Source: Clostridia bacterium (GTDB lineage Bacteria; Bacillota; Clostridia; TANB77; CAG-508). Taken from it: DNA of 33,022 bases. The translations under genes and the position numbers were made by a program. Within the stretch, counting starts at the first letter, position 1; each line of letters opens with the position of its first letter. Shown piece by piece: positions 31,811-33,022 of this stretch. The notes below the pieces were generated by a model, which was given only the letters and a program-made list of their open reading frames with translations, was not told the DNA's origin and did no database searches. The stretch is from contig JAAWDR010000019.1 in assembly GCA_022793875.1 (NCBI GenBank), positions 1-33,022 on the forward strand, in the 5' to 3' direction.

Positions 31811-31839
31811 TTGAAAATTTATGTAAATTATAGTATCAT
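31811..31839 (+). promoter_or_regulatory. Candidate promoter for the MBL-fold gene
   Basis: TTGAAA (31811-31816), 17-base spacer, TATCAT (31834-31839). It is about 80 bases before the start codon. Confidence 0.45.
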
Positions 31840-31924
31840 ATATTGCATATGTATGTTTTTAGTCCTTGTTTTCATCTTTAAAAATAACACTTACTAATAA
31901 ACTTATGAAAGGTAGGGACAATGT

Positions 31925-32608
31925 ATGAAAAAAGCTATCGAATTTTTAGGGAGAGACAGTGGTTTTGGAAGAAGAAATACATCAGCATATACTTTTGTTG
32001 GTGATAGATTATTATTGATTGACTGTGGTCATACTGTTATGACACAATTACAAGATAATAATCTTCTTACAGGAATTTCTGGAATTGATGTAATAATTAC
32101 TCATATGCATGGTGACCATGTGGGTTCACTTAGTCAGCTGGCTCTTTTTAGTTATTTTCAGTTAAAAATACCAATTAATATTATTACAGCATGTAAGGAA
32201 ATTGACAATTTCCTTAGGATTACAGGAGTACCTAGATATTGGCAAATTCCAGGATTTCCTAAGGAAAGATATACAAAAAATAATGATTTTGTTACTTTTA
32301 TTCCTGTAAATCATGTTGGAGAAGAAATTGATTGTTATGGATTTTCAGCAACAATTAATGGAAAACATGTCATATATACTGGAGATACAACAACTTTGGA
32401 ACCATTTAGTAAGTATATTGATTCAGGTTCGCAATTGTATACAGATGCTTCTGTGGTTGGCGGTGTTCATTTGAAATTGGAAGATAATTTATCTTTTTTG
32501 AATGAATTAACTCGTAAAGGTGTAGATGTTTATCTTATGCATTTGGATAACGAAGTAAAAATTCGAGAGATTATTAAAGGAACGCAAATAAGTATTTGTG
32601 ATGAATAA
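31925..32608 (+). CDS. MBL-fold metallo-hydrolase
   Basis: 227 residues. The metal motif THMHGDHVG (59-67) is intact and is followed by the later His in PVNHVGE, the bridging Asp in IYTGDTTT and a final His in YLMHLDN, the full ligand set of a two-metal site. The short N-terminus (IEFLGRDSGFGRRNTSAY) resembles ribonuclease Z-like and other small MBL hydrolases. The substrate cannot be told. It has its own promoter candidate and a hairpin terminator. Confidence 0.87.
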   Translation: MKKAIEFLGRDSGFGRRNTSAYTFVGDRLLLIDCGHTVMTQLQDNNLLTGISGIDVIITHMHGDHVGSLSQLALFSYFQLKIPINIITACKEIDNFLRITGVPRYWQIPGFPKERYTKNNDFVTFIPVNHVGEEIDCYGFSATINGKHVIYTGDTTTLEPFSKYIDSGSQLYTDASVVGGVHLKLEDNLSFLNELTRKGVDVYLMHLDNEVKIREIIKGTQISICDE

Positions 32609-32652
32609 TAAGTTATAACAAAGAGTAGAGCGGTGTTGCTGTTCTACATAAG

Positions 32653-32690
32653 TAAAACACGATCTCATCAATAGCTGAGCTCGTGTTTTA
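32653..32690 (+). terminator. Probable terminator after the MBL-fold gene
   Basis: TAAAACACGA (32653-32662) pairs with TCGTGTTTTA (32681-32690), with an inner CTCA/TGAG stem. A smaller hairpin (GTAGA/TCTAC, 32625-32647) precedes it. Confidence 0.65.
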
Positions 32691-32740
32691 TAAACTTTTA
32701 TAGCGTGGAGCGGGTAGTCGGAAACAACTATCCGCATAAA

Positions 32741-32779
32741 TAATCCGATGCATTGATATTACTATAATACATCGGATTA
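32741..32779. repeat. Inverted repeat near the integrase end
   Basis: TAATCCGATG (32741-32750) and CATCGGATTA (32770-32779) are perfect 10-base arms, followed by TAATTTTT. It may be a terminator or part of an attachment or excision region next to the recombinase gene. The preceding segment 32709-32735 also pairs (GCGGGTAGT/ACTATCCGC). Confidence 0.55.
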
Positions 32780-32798
32780 TAATTTTTGTGAAATTATA

Positions 32799-32828
32799 TT
32801 TTAATGCAATTTTAATGCATTTTAAGCA
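32799..32828. repeat. Three short tandem repeats at the integrase 3' end
   Basis: TTTTAATGCA occurs at 32799-32808 and 32810-32819, with TTTTAAGCA at 32820-32828 overlapping the recombinase stop codon. Direct repeats in this position could be recombinase arm sites. Function unproven. Confidence 0.4.
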
Positions 32829-33022
32829 CACAATTTCATTTTTAGTTTTTGTTTTCCATAATAAGAACGGCAATCTTTTAGCTGTCTATTTCTATATCTT
32901 GCAAGTATATGTCCATAAGTTTCTTTGATTTGGCGGTCATCTACATGTCCAAGAATAGCTGCAATAACAAGTAAATCCATTCCTGCTTCAATCATTCTAG
33001 TAACAGCAGTATGTCTACACAT
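32822..33022 (-). CDS. Tyrosine recombinase/integrase, C-terminal part (5' end outside window)
   Basis: The last 66 residues of a - strand gene that continues past the right edge. It shows the catalytic core end of a phage-type integrase: CRHTAVTRMIEAG with the Arg-His pair, LLVIAAILGHVDDRQIKETYGHI with the second His and the nucleophilic Tyr. A basic tail follows. The segment from LGH to the Tyr is the usual length. The codon pattern is less A-rich than that of the core genes, and the gene probably marks the end of an integrative element lying mostly beyond the window. Confidence 0.88.
   Translation of the reverse strand: MCRHTAVTRMIEAGMDLLVIAAILGHVDDRQIKETYGHILARYRNRQLKDCRSYYGKQKLKMKLCA

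Noticed and set aside
32701..32740. Possible tRNA-like sequence near the integrase
   Set aside because: It pairs as a simple hairpin, but no cloverleaf, T-loop or acceptor stem could be drawn.

Overview
The window is strongly AT-rich. Gene content and dense operons with GGAGG-type ribosome binding sites point to a low-GC Firmicute, most likely a Clostridia member of gut type. Supporting features are a GGGtGRT protein, a SUF-type Fe-S system with SufU, a SAM-I riboswitch on metK, streptococcal-style split CoaC and CoaB, and a TudS-related protein of a kind known in Clostridioides. The species cannot be fixed from sequence alone. Most genes are on the + strand. Several small orphan genes, some visibly richer in G+C, sit singly on the - strand between + strand units, usually with their own promoter and Shine-Dalgarno site.

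Layout. 1-1420: tail of a GGGtGRT protein, a small zinc-ribbon-like orphan and a YgjP-like metallopeptidase-fold protein. 1557-4163: a fused MacB-type ABC transporter. 4271-7423: an orphan gene, then a cadmium/zinc resistance operon made of a CadC-type ArsR repressor with two operators, a free-standing HMA domain and a P1B ATPase. 7529-14826: a G+C-rich orphan, then a SUF region consisting of a DtxR-like regulator, sufC, a small inserted - strand gene, sufB (frameshifted), sufD, a nucleotidase, sufS and sufU. 14866-19293: a sulfur block with a PP-loop enzyme, a TudS-related putative desulfidase, mnmA, an unknown gene and riboswitch-controlled metK. Four copies of a hairpin-forming repeat lie between 11.1 and 19.3 kb, abutting or supplying stop codons.

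19577-25238: an Rpn-type nuclease, a NatAB-like ABC exporter, a GltD-like Fe-S flavoprotein and a DUF362 protein. 25450-26532: a divergent adenylosuccinate-synthetase paralogue whose catalytic Asp position is Ser, as recalled for phage PurZ enzymes. 26585-31180: a LysR regulator divergent from coaC, coaB, a class II aldolase-like gene, a methyltransferase and a shortened aminotransferase. 31306-33022: an orphan, an MBL-fold hydrolase, a structured intergenic region and the C-terminus of a tyrosine recombinase running off the right edge, so a mobile element probably begins there.

How it works together: the centre of the window is a sulfur and Fe-S hub. SufS and SufU mobilise cysteine sulfur, SufBCD assembles clusters, MnmA uses sulfur for tRNA thiolation and MetK consumes methionine. 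The PP-loop/TudS-like pair would fit beside them as thiolation and desulfuration enzymes that each carry a Cys triad suited to a [4Fe-4S] cluster. The points most worth following are that pair, the Cys-rich DtxR derivative heading the SUF genes, and the PurZ-like protein.
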